NCBI RefSeq assembly: GCF_042662225.1
Contig: NZ_JBHSYQ010000006.1
Location: 1 to 64,000 of the forward strand
Direction: 5' to 3'
Source of the DNA: Nibribacter roseus
GTDB lineage: Bacteria; Bacteroidota; Bacteroidia; Cytophagales; Hymenobacteraceae
Length of the DNA: 64,000 nt
The notes under the pieces are model-generated. The model had not been told where the DNA came from, did not search any database, and saw only the letters and a list, made by a program, of their open reading frames with translations. The position numbers and the translations under genes were made by a program. Shown here in pieces: positions 52,966 to 62,417 of this stretch. Positions within the stretch are counted from its first letter, which is position 1. Each line of letters begins with the position of its first letter.

Positions 52966-54042
52966 TTAAATAAAGTTCTGTCCTTTTATCGCCTTGGCAT
53001 CGGCTACGAAGTCTTTAATCTTGTGCTCGTCTTCACGGCGGCAGATCATTAGTACATTGTCATACTCAGCTACTATGTAATCTTGCAGGCCTTGCACCAC
53101 CACTAATTGGTTGGCAGGAGTCTTGACAATACAATTATGGACATCATACAGTAAGGTATTGCCGTCTATTACGTTACCTTCTGCCGTTTTTTCTGACAGG
53201 CTATAAAGGGAATTCCAGGTGCCTAGGTCAGACCACCCAAAATCTCCCAAAATCACAAAAACATTATCGGCCTTTTCCATCACCCCGTAATCAATAGAAA
53301 TATTGCGGCAGTGGGAATAGGCTCTACTGATGAAATTTTCCTCTTCCGTTGAATTCAAAGCGCTATGGCCCTCTTCAAATGTGTCGGCCATGTCGCTCAA
53401 ATAGGCCTTAAACGCTTTGATGATAGCTTTGGCGTTCCAGATAAAAATACCTGCGTTCCAGACAAACTCTCCGCTGTCCAGAAACATCTGGGCAATCTCT
53501 AAATTTGGCTTCTCGGTAAAGGTCTTTACTTTTTTTAGCGTATTCTGCTCATCGTCAATAAACTGAATGTAGCCGTAGTTGGTATCTGGTCTAGAGGGTT
53601 TAATACCTAACGTAACTAAAATATCACGCTCAGAGGTGGCCTGTAGAGCTTCTTTCAGGCAATTGGTAAAGGCTTCTTCACGCAGAATAACATGGTCAGC
53701 CGGGGCAACCACTATATTAGCGTTAGGGTTCTGCTTTTCAATCTTATAGCAGGCGTAGGCAATACAAGGGGCGGTGTTACGGCCAATGGGCTCCTGCAGA
53801 ATCTGATTATCTGACAGTTCCGGCAAGTGTTCCCGCACCAAAGAAGCGTAGTCTTTGTGGGTGACCACATAAACGTTCTGGGGCGGGCAGATGTCTTTGA
53901 ACCGTTTAAACGTGGTTTGAAGTAAGCTTTCGCCGGTGCCAAACACGTCATGAAACTGCTTTGGATGGCTTACACGACTAAAAGGCCAAAAGCGGCTGCC
54001 TATGCCCCCCGCCATGATCACTACGTAGGTGTTTTCCTTCAT
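52966..54042 (-). CDS. manC: Mannose-1-phosphate guanylyltransferase
   Basis: 358 residues. The nucleotide-binding start VVIMAGGIGSRFWPFSR, VVAPADHVI, and TFTEKPNLEIAQMF with FVWNAGIFIW are the family signatures. There is no C-terminal phosphomannose isomerase domain, so it is the single-function form. It makes GDP-mannose for glycans. The stop of kdsD is one base upstream, so the two are co-transcribed. Together they supply sugar donors for LPS and surface glycan synthesis. Confidence 0.93.
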   Translation of the reverse strand: MKENTYVVIMAGGIGSRFWPFSRVSHPKQFHDVFGTGESLLQTTFKRFKDICPPQNVYVVTHKDYASLVREHLPELSDNQILQEPIGRNTAPCIAYACYKIEKQNPNANIVVAPADHVILREEAFTNCLKEALQATSERDILVTLGIKPSRPDTNYGYIQFIDDEQNTLKKVKTFTEKPNLEIAQMFLDSGEFVWNAGIFIWNAKAIIKAFKAYLSDMADTFEEGHSALNSTEEENFISRAYSHCRNISIDYGVMEKADNVFVILGDFGWSDLGTWNSLYSLSEKTAEGNVIDGNTLLYDVHNCIVKTPANQLVVVQGLQDYIVAEYDNVLMICRREDEHKIKDFVADAKAIKGQNFI

Positions 54043-54043
54043 G

Positions 54044-55012
54044 CTATACTAATCCTTCTTTCAATAAATCGTGCAGGTGCACGAATCCAGCAAAGTTACC
54101 GGATTTCACCACAATTAACTGGGTAATATTCCTTTGCTGCATAATGCTGAGCGCCTCTGCCGCATAGGCCTCACAATCTATGGTGAGCGGAGACGGCGTC
54201 ATGATGTCAGCTGCTTTAATATTTGCAAGATTATCAAAGTTTGAAAGCATGCGGCGTAAATCCCCGTCAGTAATAATGCCCACTAAGTCACCTGCATTTC
54301 CTAAAACGGCGGTGGCTCCTAATCGTTTAGACGAAATTTCAATGATGATTTCTTTCAGATTGGCTTCAATGTTTACTTTGGGTGCCGCGTTCTGGGTGTA
54401 AATGTCATCAACCTTCAGGTAAAGACGCTTGCCCAAAGACCCACCGGGGTGAAGGGCGCCGAAGTCTTCGCTGCTGAAGTTACGCGATTCTAACAGGCAA
54501 ACGGCCAAAGCATCGCCAAGGGCTAAATGGGCGGTGGTACTGGTAGTGGGAGCCAGATTGTTGGGGCAGGCTTCGCGCTCTATGGTAGCGTTCAAAACAA
54601 AATCGGCATGCTGCGCCAGGTAAGAATCTATATTTGAGACCAAGGCCGCCAATTGAGTGCCTTTGCGCTTTAATAAAGGAACCAATACCTTGATTTCTGG
54701 TGTATTCCCACTTTTAGAGAGGCATATGACAAAATCATCTTCCTGAATCATGCCTAAGTCACCGTGTATGGCGTCGGCGGCGTGCATAAACATGGCGGGG
54801 GTTCCGGTAGAATTAAGCGTAGCTACCATTTTACTGGCAATGTTAGCGCTCTTACCAATTCCGGTTACCACCACGCGGCCTCTAATGGCTAAAATGGCTT
54901 GTACACAGCGGTCAAAATCTTCATTTAGATAGTCCGCCAGCTTAAGCACCGCCGCTGCCTCTTCGTGCAACACTTTTTTTGCGATGCTTATGATATTTTT
55001 CGTGATATTCAA
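54044..55012 (-). CDS. kdsD: D-arabinose 5-phosphate isomerase (KpsF/GutQ family)
   Basis: 322 residues. The SIS domain (about 35-180) has VVVTGIGKSANIASKM, HAADAIHGDLGMI, CLSKSGNTPE and the LGDALAVCLLE / HPGGSLGK segments. Two CBS domains follow (about 205-320). It converts ribulose-5-phosphate to arabinose-5-phosphate, the first step toward Kdo of LPS. The start is 67 bases from the divergent recQ start, so promoters for both lie in this short gap. Confidence 0.95.
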   Translation of the reverse strand: MNITKNIISIAKKVLHEEAAAVLKLADYLNEDFDRCVQAILAIRGRVVVTGIGKSANIASKMVATLNSTGTPAMFMHAADAIHGDLGMIQEDDFVICLSKSGNTPEIKVLVPLLKRKGTQLAALVSNIDSYLAQHADFVLNATIEREACPNNLAPTTSTTAHLALGDALAVCLLESRNFSSEDFGALHPGGSLGKRLYLKVDDIYTQNAAPKVNIEANLKEIIIEISSKRLGATAVLGNAGDLVGIITDGDLRRMLSNFDNLANIKAADIMTPSPLTIDCEAYAAEALSIMQQRNITQLIVVKSGNFAGFVHLHDLLKEGLV

Positions 55013-55079
55013 GTTAAATTTGTGTTAGACAAGACAACAAAAACAATTCTAAACCTTGTTTGCAAAAACAAGACCCATA

Positions 55080-57260
55080 ATGTTAGTAGAACAGGATTCT
55101 TTTTTAAAAAACAAATTAAAGGAAGTTTTCGGCTATAGTCAATTTAGAGGAAACCAAGAGGCCATTATTCAGAACATAATGGCGGGCAAGAACACATTTG
55201 TGATCATGCCTACCGGTGCCGGAAAATCACTTTGCTACCAGCTCCCGGCTTTGGCTATGGAGGGTACGGCTATTGTGATTTCGCCGCTCATCGCGCTCAT
55301 GAAAAACCAGGTTGACCAGCTGAACGCTTTCGGGGTGAACGCACAGTTCCTGAACTCCACTTTGTCAAAGGCAGAGATCAATAAAGTGAAGAGGGAGACA
55401 GTAAGCGGAGACGTGCGCCTTTTGTATGTGGCCCCAGAGTCACTTACGAAGGAAGACACCTTGGACTTTTTACGTCAGGCCAAAATTTCATTTGTGGCCA
55501 TTGACGAGGCTCACTGTATTTCTGAGTGGGGACATGATTTCCGTCCGGAGTATCGTAAAATCCGCGGAATTATTGACAACATAGGTAATCTGCCAATTAT
55601 TGCGCTTACGGCCACGGCCACGCCAAAAGTACAGCTGGATATCCAGAAGAACCTTCAGATGGATGATGCTTCGGTGTTTAAATCATCCTTTAACCGTACC
55701 AACTTGTATTACGAGGTTCGGCCAAAGCACAACACGAAGAAGCAGCTAATTCAGTACATCAAAAAAAATAAAGGCAAGAGCGGTATTATCTACTGCCTGA
55801 GCCGCAAGAAGGTAGAGGAGATTGCCGAGCTGTTGCGCGTGAATGATGTGAAGGCTCTTCCGTACCACGCCGGACTCGACTCACACGTGCGTATGGCCAA
55901 CCAAGACGCTTTCTTGAACGAGGAAGCAGACGTAATTGTGGCCACCATTGCCTTTGGTATGGGCATTGATAAGCCAGACGTTCGCTTTGTCATTCACTAT
56001 GACACCCCTAAATCTATTGAAGGCTATTATCAAGAGACAGGACGTGGCGGTCGTGATGGCTTAGAGGGCAACTGCCTCATGTTCTACAGCTATGATGATA
56101 TTGTAAAGCTGGAGAAATTCAGCAAAGACAAGCCCGTGACTGAGCGCGATAATTCAAAGCTTTTGTTGCAGGAAATGGCTTCTTACGCTGACTCAGCCGT
56201 ATGCCGCCGCCGCCAGCTACTCCACTATTTTGGCGAACAATATGACAAAGACTGCGGTTTTTGTGACAACTGCGTACACCCTAAAGAGAAGTTTGAGGCA
56301 CAAGAACAACTGGTGCTGGCCTTAAAAACAGTAGTGCAAACAAACCAACGCTTTGCCATTGACCATTTGGTGAATGTGCTGATTGGGGTGAAAAGCCAGC
56401 ACGTAGACAGTTACAGCCACCATGAGCTGGAAGTATTTGGCGCTGGTAAAGAGCAAGAGCCACAATACTGGCACTCTATTATTCGTCAGGCCCTGCTGTT
56501 CGACTTCCTGGAGAAGGATATCGAGAATTTCGGGACGTTGAAAATTACTCAGAAAGGGGAAAACTTCATAATAAGCCCGCATTCTATTAAGTTTGCCAAA
56601 GATCACAACTTTGACGAGGAAGTGAAGCAAGACGAAGAAAAAGAGGAAAGTCAGGCTGCGGCCGGGCATGACGAGGTTCTGTTTGACATGCTGAAAGCCC
56701 TGCGCAAGAAGCTGGCCAAAGAAATGAACCTGCCGCCTTACGTATTGTTCCAGGATCCTTCTATCAAGGAAATGGCCACCACGTACCCAACCACCAAAGA
56801 AGACCTCTCGCACATTGCCGGGGTGGGTATGGGTAAGGCGCAAAAGTTTGGAAAGCCTTTCCTGGAGCTGATTGCCAAATACGTAGAAGAGAATGACATT
56901 GTGACTGCCGCTGATGTAGTAGTGAAGTCAACGGTGAACAAGTCAAAACTCAAAATCTACATCATTCAGCAGATAGACAAGAAGATGGACCTGGAGGAGA
57001 TTGCCAGCTCTAAGGGAATCACCATGCCTGAACTGATTGAGGAGATTGAGCACATTTGTTATTCTGGTACAAAGCTGAACCTAGACTATTATATTAATAA
57101 TGTGTTAGACGATGACCGCCAGCAGGAAGTGATTGATTACTTCATGACGGCTTCTTCAGACAACATGGCCATGGCTATTAAAGAGTTGGGCACCGATGAC
57201 TATACTGAAGATGACTTGCGTCTGATGCGGATTAAATTCCTGTCTAAGTACGCAAACTAG
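55080..57260 (+). CDS. recQ: ATP-dependent DNA helicase RecQ
   Basis: 726 residues from the ATG at 55080; an eight-codon extension begins at a TTG and is rejected. Helicase motifs: GAGKS (Walker A, about 43-50), IDEAHCISEWGHDFRPEYRKI (DEAH box plus aromatic loop), QETGRGGRDG (motif VI). The zinc-binding module uses CRRRQLL, CGFCDNC. The RQC winged helix is at about 410-510 and an HRDC domain at about 540-620, followed by a C-terminal extension of about 100 residues. It unwinds DNA 3' to 5' in recombination and fork repair. Divergent from kdsD. A T-tailed hairpin terminates it. Confidence 0.96.
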   Translation: MLVEQDSFLKNKLKEVFGYSQFRGNQEAIIQNIMAGKNTFVIMPTGAGKSLCYQLPALAMEGTAIVISPLIALMKNQVDQLNAFGVNAQFLNSTLSKAEINKVKRETVSGDVRLLYVAPESLTKEDTLDFLRQAKISFVAIDEAHCISEWGHDFRPEYRKIRGIIDNIGNLPIIALTATATPKVQLDIQKNLQMDDASVFKSSFNRTNLYYEVRPKHNTKKQLIQYIKKNKGKSGIIYCLSRKKVEEIAELLRVNDVKALPYHAGLDSHVRMANQDAFLNEEADVIVATIAFGMGIDKPDVRFVIHYDTPKSIEGYYQETGRGGRDGLEGNCLMFYSYDDIVKLEKFSKDKPVTERDNSKLLLQEMASYADSAVCRRRQLLHYFGEQYDKDCGFCDNCVHPKEKFEAQEQLVLALKTVVQTNQRFAIDHLVNVLIGVKSQHVDSYSHHELEVFGAGKEQEPQYWHSIIRQALLFDFLEKDIENFGTLKITQKGENFIISPHSIKFAKDHNFDEEVKQDEEKEESQAAAGHDEVLFDMLKALRKKLAKEMNLPPYVLFQDPSIKEMATTYPTTKEDLSHIAGVGMGKAQKFGKPFLELIAKYVEENDIVTAADVVVKSTVNKSKLKIYIIQQIDKKMDLEEIASSKGITMPELIEEIEHICYSGTKLNLDYYINNVLDDDRQQEVIDYFMTASSDNMAMAIKELGTDDYTEDDLRLMRIKFLSKYAN

Positions 57261-57276
57261 TTTTGAGCAGCATAAA

Positions 57277-57306
57277 GAAAAGCAGGTGTAACAGCCTGCT
57301 TTTTTG
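57277..57306 (+). terminator. Intrinsic terminator of recQ
   Basis: AAAAGCAGG and CCTGCTTTT enclose TGTAACAG and are followed by TTTTTT. It lies 16 bases past the stop. Confidence 0.85.
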
Positions 57307-57381
57307 TTATCAATTCAGATTGCTTTCCTTGCTTAAAGAAAGGTCAGGAAATTGGTTCTTCTGAATTGGAAGAGCGGAAAA

Positions 57382-57426
57382 TCTGTTTTTGCCCTGTTTT
57401 CTTGTAAATGCGCCAAAAACAGCAGA
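57382..57426. repeat. Family A palindrome (copy 24)
   Basis: TCTGTTTTTGCCC and GCGCCAAAAACAGCAGA enclose TGTTTTCTTGTAAAT. It lies 52 bases upstream of purD. Confidence 0.65.
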
Positions 57427-57477
57427 CCTTTCTGATGTGTCACGCGCAAGAAATTATTGCGTCAAACCTAATTTTAT

Positions 57478-58782
57478 ATGAACGTCTTGATCATTGGCTC
57501 AGGCGGCAGAGAACATGCCCTTGCCTGGAAGCTGAGCCAAAGCCCTTACGCTGAAAGAATATTTGTAGCTCCCGGTAATGCCGGAACTGCCCAAATTGCC
57601 ACCAACGTAGATATTTCTATCACCAACTTTGAGGAGCTGGCCAAGTTTGCTGCTGACTTCAATGTCATGATGGTGGTAGTAGGGCAGGAGGCTGCATTGG
57701 TAGAAGGCATTGCCGATTATTTTGCCGAGAAAGAATACCTAAAAAACATTCTGGTAGTTGGGCCTCGCAAAGCCGGAGCACAGCTGGAAGGCAGCAAAGA
57801 TTTCTCAAAGCAGTTCTTGCTCAAGCACAACATACCAACTGCCCGCTACAGAACATTTACAGCAGATACGCATGACCAGGCAGTAGATTACCTGAAAGGG
57901 CACTCTTACCCAGTGGTGTTGAAAGCCGATGGATTAGCTGCGGGGAAAGGGGTGGTAATTGCTCAAAACTTTGAAGAAGCCAGTTTAGCTTTGTCTGGCA
58001 TGTTGCTGCACCAGAAGTTCGGTGCTGCCGGGCACAAAGTGGTGATAGAGGAATTCTTGCAAGGCATTGAACTATCAGCCTTTATTTTAACAGACGGCAA
58101 AGAGTATGTGTTGCTGCCAGAGGCCAAAGATTACAAGCGCATTGGCGAAGGTGATACAGGTTTGAACACCGGTGGCATGGGAGCTGTTTCACCGGTTCCG
58201 TTTGCTGATGAGGCTTTTATGGGTAAAGTGCGTGAGCAGGTAATTGAACCAACTTTACGCGGACTTCAGGCAGATAATATTCCATACACTGGCTTCCTGT
58301 TCATAGGTTTGATGAACGTGAACGGCGATCCATATGTGATTGAGTACAATGTACGCCTGGGCGATCCGGAAACGGAGGCTATCTTGCCAAGAATTAAATC
58401 AGATCTGTTTGAGTTGTTCAAGGCTCTGCATGATCATGAGTTGGGTAAGTTCCAGCTAGAAATAGACCCCCGCTCCGCCACTACTATTTTCCTGGTGTCA
58501 GGAGGTTATCCGGAAGACTACGAGAAGGGCAAAGAAATTCAAGGCCTGGAGAAAGAGTTACCAGAGGGTACGCTCTGTTTCCATGCCGGCACCAAACTTA
58601 CCGAGGAGGGGCAGGTGGTAACGGACGGGGGGCGTGTAATTGCCTTAACCGCTCTGGGTGAAGATATGGAAGATGCGCTGCAGAAAGCCAACTTGGCTGC
58701 TACCTATATTAAATGGCAGGGCCGCTACTTCCGCCATGACATTGGCTTTGATCTAAAACAGTATTTGGCTTCCAGCTTATAA
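57478..58782 (+). CDS. purD: Phosphoribosylamine-glycine ligase
   Basis: 434 residues. MNVLIIGSGGREHALAWKL at the N-terminus, the ATP-grasp core (VVLKADGLAAGKGVVIA, LLPEAKDYKRIGEGDTGLNTGGMG) and EYNVRLGDPETEAILPR are the family motifs. It makes glycinamide ribonucleotide in purine synthesis. The ATG at 57478 leaves little room for a leader behind the A+T-rich upstream sequence; no strong Shine-Dalgarno site is seen. Family A copy 25 and a strong hairpin lie between it and the convergent bacilliredoxin gene. Confidence 0.97.
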   Translation: MNVLIIGSGGREHALAWKLSQSPYAERIFVAPGNAGTAQIATNVDISITNFEELAKFAADFNVMMVVVGQEAALVEGIADYFAEKEYLKNILVVGPRKAGAQLEGSKDFSKQFLLKHNIPTARYRTFTADTHDQAVDYLKGHSYPVVLKADGLAAGKGVVIAQNFEEASLALSGMLLHQKFGAAGHKVVIEEFLQGIELSAFILTDGKEYVLLPEAKDYKRIGEGDTGLNTGGMGAVSPVPFADEAFMGKVREQVIEPTLRGLQADNIPYTGFLFIGLMNVNGDPYVIEYNVRLGDPETEAILPRIKSDLFELFKALHDHELGKFQLEIDPRSATTIFLVSGGYPEDYEKGKEIQGLEKELPEGTLCFHAGTKLTEEGQVVTDGGRVIALTALGEDMEDALQKANLAATYIKWQGRYFRHDIGFDLKQYLASSL

Positions 58783-58809
58783 TATCTTTTTAGAGACAGA
58801 GCCCATAAG

Positions 58810-58849
58810 CTGTTTTAAACCTAATTTTCAGAATATAGCCCTAAAACAG
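58810..58849. repeat. Family A palindrome (copy 25)
   Basis: CTGTTTTAAACCTAATTTT pairs imperfectly with a right arm ending GCCCTAAAACAG. It lies 27 bases past the purD stop and its right arm is shared with the following terminator. Confidence 0.65.
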
Positions 58850-58888
58850 GAACGCCTGACTTACATAAGTCAGGCGTTCCTGTTTTAG
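58841..58888. terminator. Bidirectional terminator, purD / bacilliredoxin
   Basis: Two perfect 22-base arms (starting CTAAAACAGGAACGC) enclose ACAT. The left arm overlaps the right arm of family A copy 25, so two alternative hairpins compete. Confidence 0.85.
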
Positions 58889-58902
58889 TTGATGGCCGCA
58901 GC

Positions 58903-59325
58903 TTAGCAGTGGTCTGCAAAAGCGCCTTGCAGATTGTCTACAATGCGGGTAAGATCGTTGCCTTCAATGTGGTGGCGCTCAATTACGTGCACCAATTCGC
59001 CGTCTTTGAATAGCGCAATAGACGGTGAAGACGGCGGATATGGAAGCATGAACTCACGGGCTTTAGCCACGGCTTCGGTCTCCATACCTGCAAAAACAGT
59101 CACCAATCTGCTAGGCTTTTTCTCGCTACTGGCTACTGCCATTTTAAGGGCTGGGCGGGCTTTGGCAGCGGCGCAACCGCATACTGAGTTAACAGCCACC
59201 AGCACAGTGCCTTCTTTTTGGTTTAACACGTTCTCAACTTCTTCAGGCGTCATTAGTTGCTCAAAACCAGCCGAGGTGAGGTCTTCCCGGATAGGGGCCA
59301 CCATATATTCAGGGTACATTGCCAT
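58903..59325 (-). CDS. BrxA/BrxB family bacilliredoxin
   Basis: 140 residues. The active-site motif is CGC in NSVCGCAAAKARPAL (about 47-62), the CxC-type site of YphP/YqiW bacilliredoxins. YPPSSPSIALFKDGELVHVIERHHIEGND (broken segments) is conserved too. Family role: reduces mixed disulfides of bacillithiol with proteins, or acts as a thioredoxin-like oxidoreductase. Presence suggests bacillithiol use in this organism. A TAATTTTA box at about 59367-59374 on the minus strand could be its promoter. Confidence 0.93.
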   Translation of the reverse strand: MAMYPEYMVAPIREDLTSAGFEQLMTPEEVENVLNQKEGTVLVAVNSVCGCAAAKARPALKMAVASSEKKPSRLVTVFAGMETEAVAKAREFMLPYPPSSPSIALFKDGELVHVIERHHIEGNDLTRIVDNLQGAFADHC

Positions 59326-59435
59326 AATTATCAGTAATTTAAATGGTTCTTTCTGTTTCTTGCGTAAAATTACGAAATCAAGGCTAAAACACCACTGCCC
59401 AGCAAGTGGTTTCCCTAGTGATACTAATTCTTTGG

Positions 59436-60458
59436 CTAGAAACTGTAAAAAGCCCCTACCTGATACCGCACCGCATTATTAATTTGTTGCGGAGTATTTA
59501 AACGATCGGCAAGAGGTTGAAAGCAAGAGGCGGTGAGCGTGACTTTTTTGAAAACCGCATCGGCGCCGGCCGTCCCGAAAAGGGTGTGTCCTCCGGTAGT
59601 CTTTATTCTAGCGCCGTTCTCTTTTGATCTGTCTGCTGCCTCCACGTAGGCCCCACCCCTGGGAATTAACTGCCAATTGCCTTTCCGCCACACGTAGAAC
59701 AAAGAAGAGGCGGCATTGAACTGGTCTCCAAATTCATAATCGTTGGTGCCATTGGTGAAGAATTGGTGGCTGATGCTGTTGTCTACCCCAAATCTATTGT
59801 CCCAAACTAGGGTGTAAGTACCTTTCAACAGGAAACCCCAGGCGCTGGTGCCGGGCTGTATCTCGCCGTCATAGCGCTCACCATTGGGGGCGGTTATTTT
59901 ATAAGAGCCTGTCGGAAGTTTGACGCCCAACCCCGGCCGCCAGATGTGCCGGAGCTTACCGGTTTGGCCATACAGCATATAGTCTGCGGTGACCAAGGCA
60001 TCACCAAAGCCGGAGAGCGTGGTCAGGCTGTCGCGTACTGGTTGCGGAAACTCAAACACTGACTGGTAATAGATGTCAATGACCCGGTACGGCAGCACCG
60101 CCTGTACATTAATGCGGTTCTTGATGCGGAAATTGGCTCTGAACTCCCACGTTTGGTAGTGCTCATAATCTTTCTCAGAGGGCCAAACCTGGTATTTTTC
60201 TGATCCGTCGGGCACATGCCGCCTGTTTGCTCCGGCAGAGCCTTTTGATTTGTTTTTGGCTGCCACTGCCCCTGAGGTAGAGATGGAAGGTCGCTCTAAC
60301 GACAGGTCCTGATAACCTTGGAACGAACTGTGGCGGTAGAAAATACCCACGAAGTTTTTGGCATCTACGGGACGGAATTCATAGAGATTACAAACATCAC
60401 AAGCCCAACTGGTGCTGGTCAAAAGGAAAAAGAAAAGTATAAGTATAAATGGTTTCAT
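59436..60458 (-). CDS. Outer-membrane transporter-like protein with N-terminal CxxC, part of MbnPH cassette
   Basis: 340 residues. The signal peptide (MKPFILILFFFLLTSTSWA) ends directly before CDVCN (Cys 20 and Cys 23), a CxxC pair at the mature N-terminus. The rest has the alternating pattern of an outer-membrane barrel: FRANFRIKNRINVQAVLPYRVIDI, PGLGVKLPTGSYKI, GTSAWGFLLKGTYTLV and a final strand AVRYQVGAFYSF. The start overlaps the stop of the di-heme peroxidase gene by 4 bases (ATGA), so it is translated with it. In family terms it resembles the 'transporter' proteins found beside MbnP-type pairs; a metal-handling role (copper?) is inferred from the CxxC and context. Confidence 0.72.
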   Translation of the reverse strand: MKPFILILFFFLLTSTSWACDVCNLYEFRPVDAKNFVGIFYRHSSFQGYQDLSLERPSISTSGAVAAKNKSKGSAGANRRHVPDGSEKYQVWPSEKDYEHYQTWEFRANFRIKNRINVQAVLPYRVIDIYYQSVFEFPQPVRDSLTTLSGFGDALVTADYMLYGQTGKLRHIWRPGLGVKLPTGSYKITAPNGERYDGEIQPGTSAWGFLLKGTYTLVWDNRFGVDNSISHQFFTNGTNDYEFGDQFNAASSLFYVWRKGNWQLIPRGGAYVEAADRSKENGARIKTTGGHTLFGTAGADAVFKKVTLTASCFQPLADRLNTPQQINNAVRYQVGAFYSF

Positions 60459-61549
60459 GGTTGAGGAGGCGGGCCAAATGCAGCGTTCTGCAAAAAGTCC
60501 CGGTCAGTTAAGGTGTGTAGAAATGCAATAATGTCAGCTTTGTCTCTCTCTGATAGTAAAATGCCCAAAGATCCGTCTGGTTTAAGCAGAGCCGGATCAA
60601 GAGTGGGAGAGGGAGCAATGCCTTTCTGGTAATGATCTAACACTTCAGTAAGAGTGTTGTAGCGGCCATCATGCATGTAAGGAGCCGTGACCACCAGGTT
60701 CCGGAGGGTAGGCACTTTGTATTTGCCAAGGTCTTCAGAATTGTGCGTAATCCGCCCACGGCCCCACCCCAGAGCTTCATGTTCTTCAGAAAATACATTG
60801 TCTAGGCCGTTGTTCCGGTACGATTGATCGGTGAAATGATCGGAGCTGTGGCAGGGGGCGCAACGGGTACGTACCAGTGCTAAGCCTCGTAACTCAGCGG
60901 AGCTTAAAGTAGCACCGGCCTCGCTGCGCGAATAGCGGTCATACGCCGAGTTTCCAGAAATTAGCGTTCTCTGAAACTGAGCCAAGGCTCTGGCCACCAT
61001 TGCGGACGTAATAGAATCACTGCCGAAAGCTGCTTTGAATTGCGTTGGGTAATACCTGTCCGTCTGTAACTCTTGAACCAGCTCCCGTAGGTTTTGATCC
61101 ATTTCATCAGGGTGCGTAAGTGGTCCCAGCGTCAGTGACTCTACATCTTTGGCGCCGCCGTCCCAGAACCATCCCTGCATCCAGCCTAGGTTTTGCAAAG
61201 CCGGCACGTTCCGGAGCAACTGCTTGCCAGAGGCACCAGCGGTTGACAAACGTACTCCATCAGAGAAAGCTTTGTCTGGGTGATGGCAACTGGCGCAACT
61301 TATTTGATTATTGCCAGACAGTTTGGGGTCATAAAACAGCTTCCGGCCTAATAAAATGCCTTCTTTGGTAAAAGGATTCCGCTCAGGATAAGGCACAGAC
61401 TCGCCCAAGTTTGCGGGCACAGCAGGCACAATACCAGTAGGAGAGAGCGAATCTTCTGCCTCCGTACCCGACTCACAACTTTGCAGTGCTACAAACAAGG
61501 GCAGAAACAGCGTTAAAAGCCTAAGCCTGTTGCTGAAGAGGGTGCGCAT
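60455..61549 (-). CDS. MbnH-like di-heme cytochrome c peroxidase (MauG/CcpA family) lipoprotein
   Basis: 364 residues. Lipobox ALQSC (Cys 25). Two c-type heme sites: CASCH (Cys 85, Cys 88, His 89) and CAPCH (Cys 230, Cys 233, His 234). APYMHDGRYNTLTEVLDHYQKG near residue 300 carries a Tyr (307) where bacterial CcpA peroxidases have the Met heme ligand, as in MauG; this is inferred by alignment from memory. In the MbnP/MbnH system such an enzyme oxidises a Trp of its partner. The start overlaps the MbnP stop by one base (TAATG), and the barrel gene follows with a 4-base overlap: three genes translated as a unit. Confidence 0.87.
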   Translation of the reverse strand: MRTLFSNRLRLLTLFLPLFVALQSCESGTEAEDSLSPTGIVPAVPANLGESVPYPERNPFTKEGILLGRKLFYDPKLSGNNQISCASCHHPDKAFSDGVRLSTAGASGKQLLRNVPALQNLGWMQGWFWDGGAKDVESLTLGPLTHPDEMDQNLRELVQELQTDRYYPTQFKAAFGSDSITSAMVARALAQFQRTLISGNSAYDRYSRSEAGATLSSAELRGLALVRTRCAPCHSSDHFTDQSYRNNGLDNVFSEEHEALGWGRGRITHNSEDLGKYKVPTLRNLVVTAPYMHDGRYNTLTEVLDHYQKGIAPSPTLDPALLKPDGSLGILLSERDKADIIAFLHTLTDRDFLQNAAFGPPPQP

Positions 61550-62316
61550 TACTGACCTTGTTTCACCTGAAACATTTGCTGAAAGTTATCGGCTACCAGT
61601 GCGGCGTTAGCTCCGCCATGAATGGTAGAGAAGCCGGTGGCGCTCAGGTCAATTACGTTTGGCCCGCCGAACAGCGTTTTCGCGTTTACCGTCAGTGCCA
61701 GTGTTTTGTCCTGTCCGTTCAACTTCCAGCCGCTGGGCAGGTTGAGGGTGACGGTACGGTAATTGGCATCATGCCCCACGTGGTAGATAAAGTTCCTGAA
61801 CGTAGCCTCTGCGGTGTTGAAATACTGTCCCTCGGCCACTAGAAACTTGTACCCGGTGTCCCAGTTCCAAGCCATGAAGTGGTTGGGGTCTAAATCGCCT
61901 ACCTGATCTGTGGAGTGGTTGCGGGTGGGGTCTACGCCAATGCTGAAGGTAAGGCTGGTGTATGCGCCCGCGGGCACTTCAAGCAAGTCAAAGCTTTCTC
62001 TGATTCGCTCATCGGTACGCTCTATCAAGCGGTAGCTGTCTGGCTGCACGTACTGGGTGCCGTCAGGGCGGGAAAGTTTCACGTTGCTGATGTAATACCT
62101 AAAGCTATTGAATTTCACGCGGTGCCCATGGGCATTCGTGTATTCCTGCCCTAGCGTGAGTGTCTGTCCCTCAAATTGGTTCTGGAACTCCAGCGTTACC
62201 GTGCTTGCCCCAGCGGGCGCATCCTCATCCTCGGAACAACTGATGGCTGAAAATGTGAGGGCGAAAAGGGTAAGTGAAAAAGTAAGCTTCTTATATAAAG
62301 TGGGTAAAAATTTCAT
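61549..62316 (-). CDS. MbnP family (metallo-mystery pair) copper-binding lipoprotein
   Basis: 255 residues. Signal peptide with lipobox SAISC (Cys 27) and an acidic SEDEDA start. The domain has SFRYYISNVKLSRPDG, SIGVDPTRNHS and the segment NHFMAWNWDTGYKFLVAEG (about 145-163), which is a landmark of the family; its two Trp (150 and 152) are candidates for oxidation. Known from methanotroph and Methylosinus work: MbnP binds copper, and its Trp is turned into kynurenine by MbnH. This member lacks the four-Cys motif of some relatives. It is first in the cassette and probably starts the transcript. Confidence 0.85.
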   Translation of the reverse strand: MKFLPTLYKKLTFSLTLFALTFSAISCSEDEDAPAGASTVTLEFQNQFEGQTLTLGQEYTNAHGHRVKFNSFRYYISNVKLSRPDGTQYVQPDSYRLIERTDERIRESFDLLEVPAGAYTSLTFSIGVDPTRNHSTDQVGDLDPNHFMAWNWDTGYKFLVAEGQYFNTAEATFRNFIYHVGHDANYRTVTLNLPSGWKLNGQDKTLALTVNAKTLFGGPNVIDLSATGFSTIHGGANAALVADNFQQMFQVKQGQ

Positions 62317-62367
62317 GGTTTTAATTAAAGAGGTAAAACAAATTTTACATCGGCAATGGCCGAAGAA

Positions 62368-62405
62368 GTTTTTTTAAGCTGTTTTTAGAAAAATAGGCCT
62401 AAAAC
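62368..62405. repeat. Family A palindrome (copy 26)
   Basis: GTTTTTTTAAGCTGTTTTT and AAAAATAGGCCTAAAAC. It lies 52 bases upstream of the MbnP start. Confidence 0.68.
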
Positions 62406-62417
62406 ATATTTTCAATC

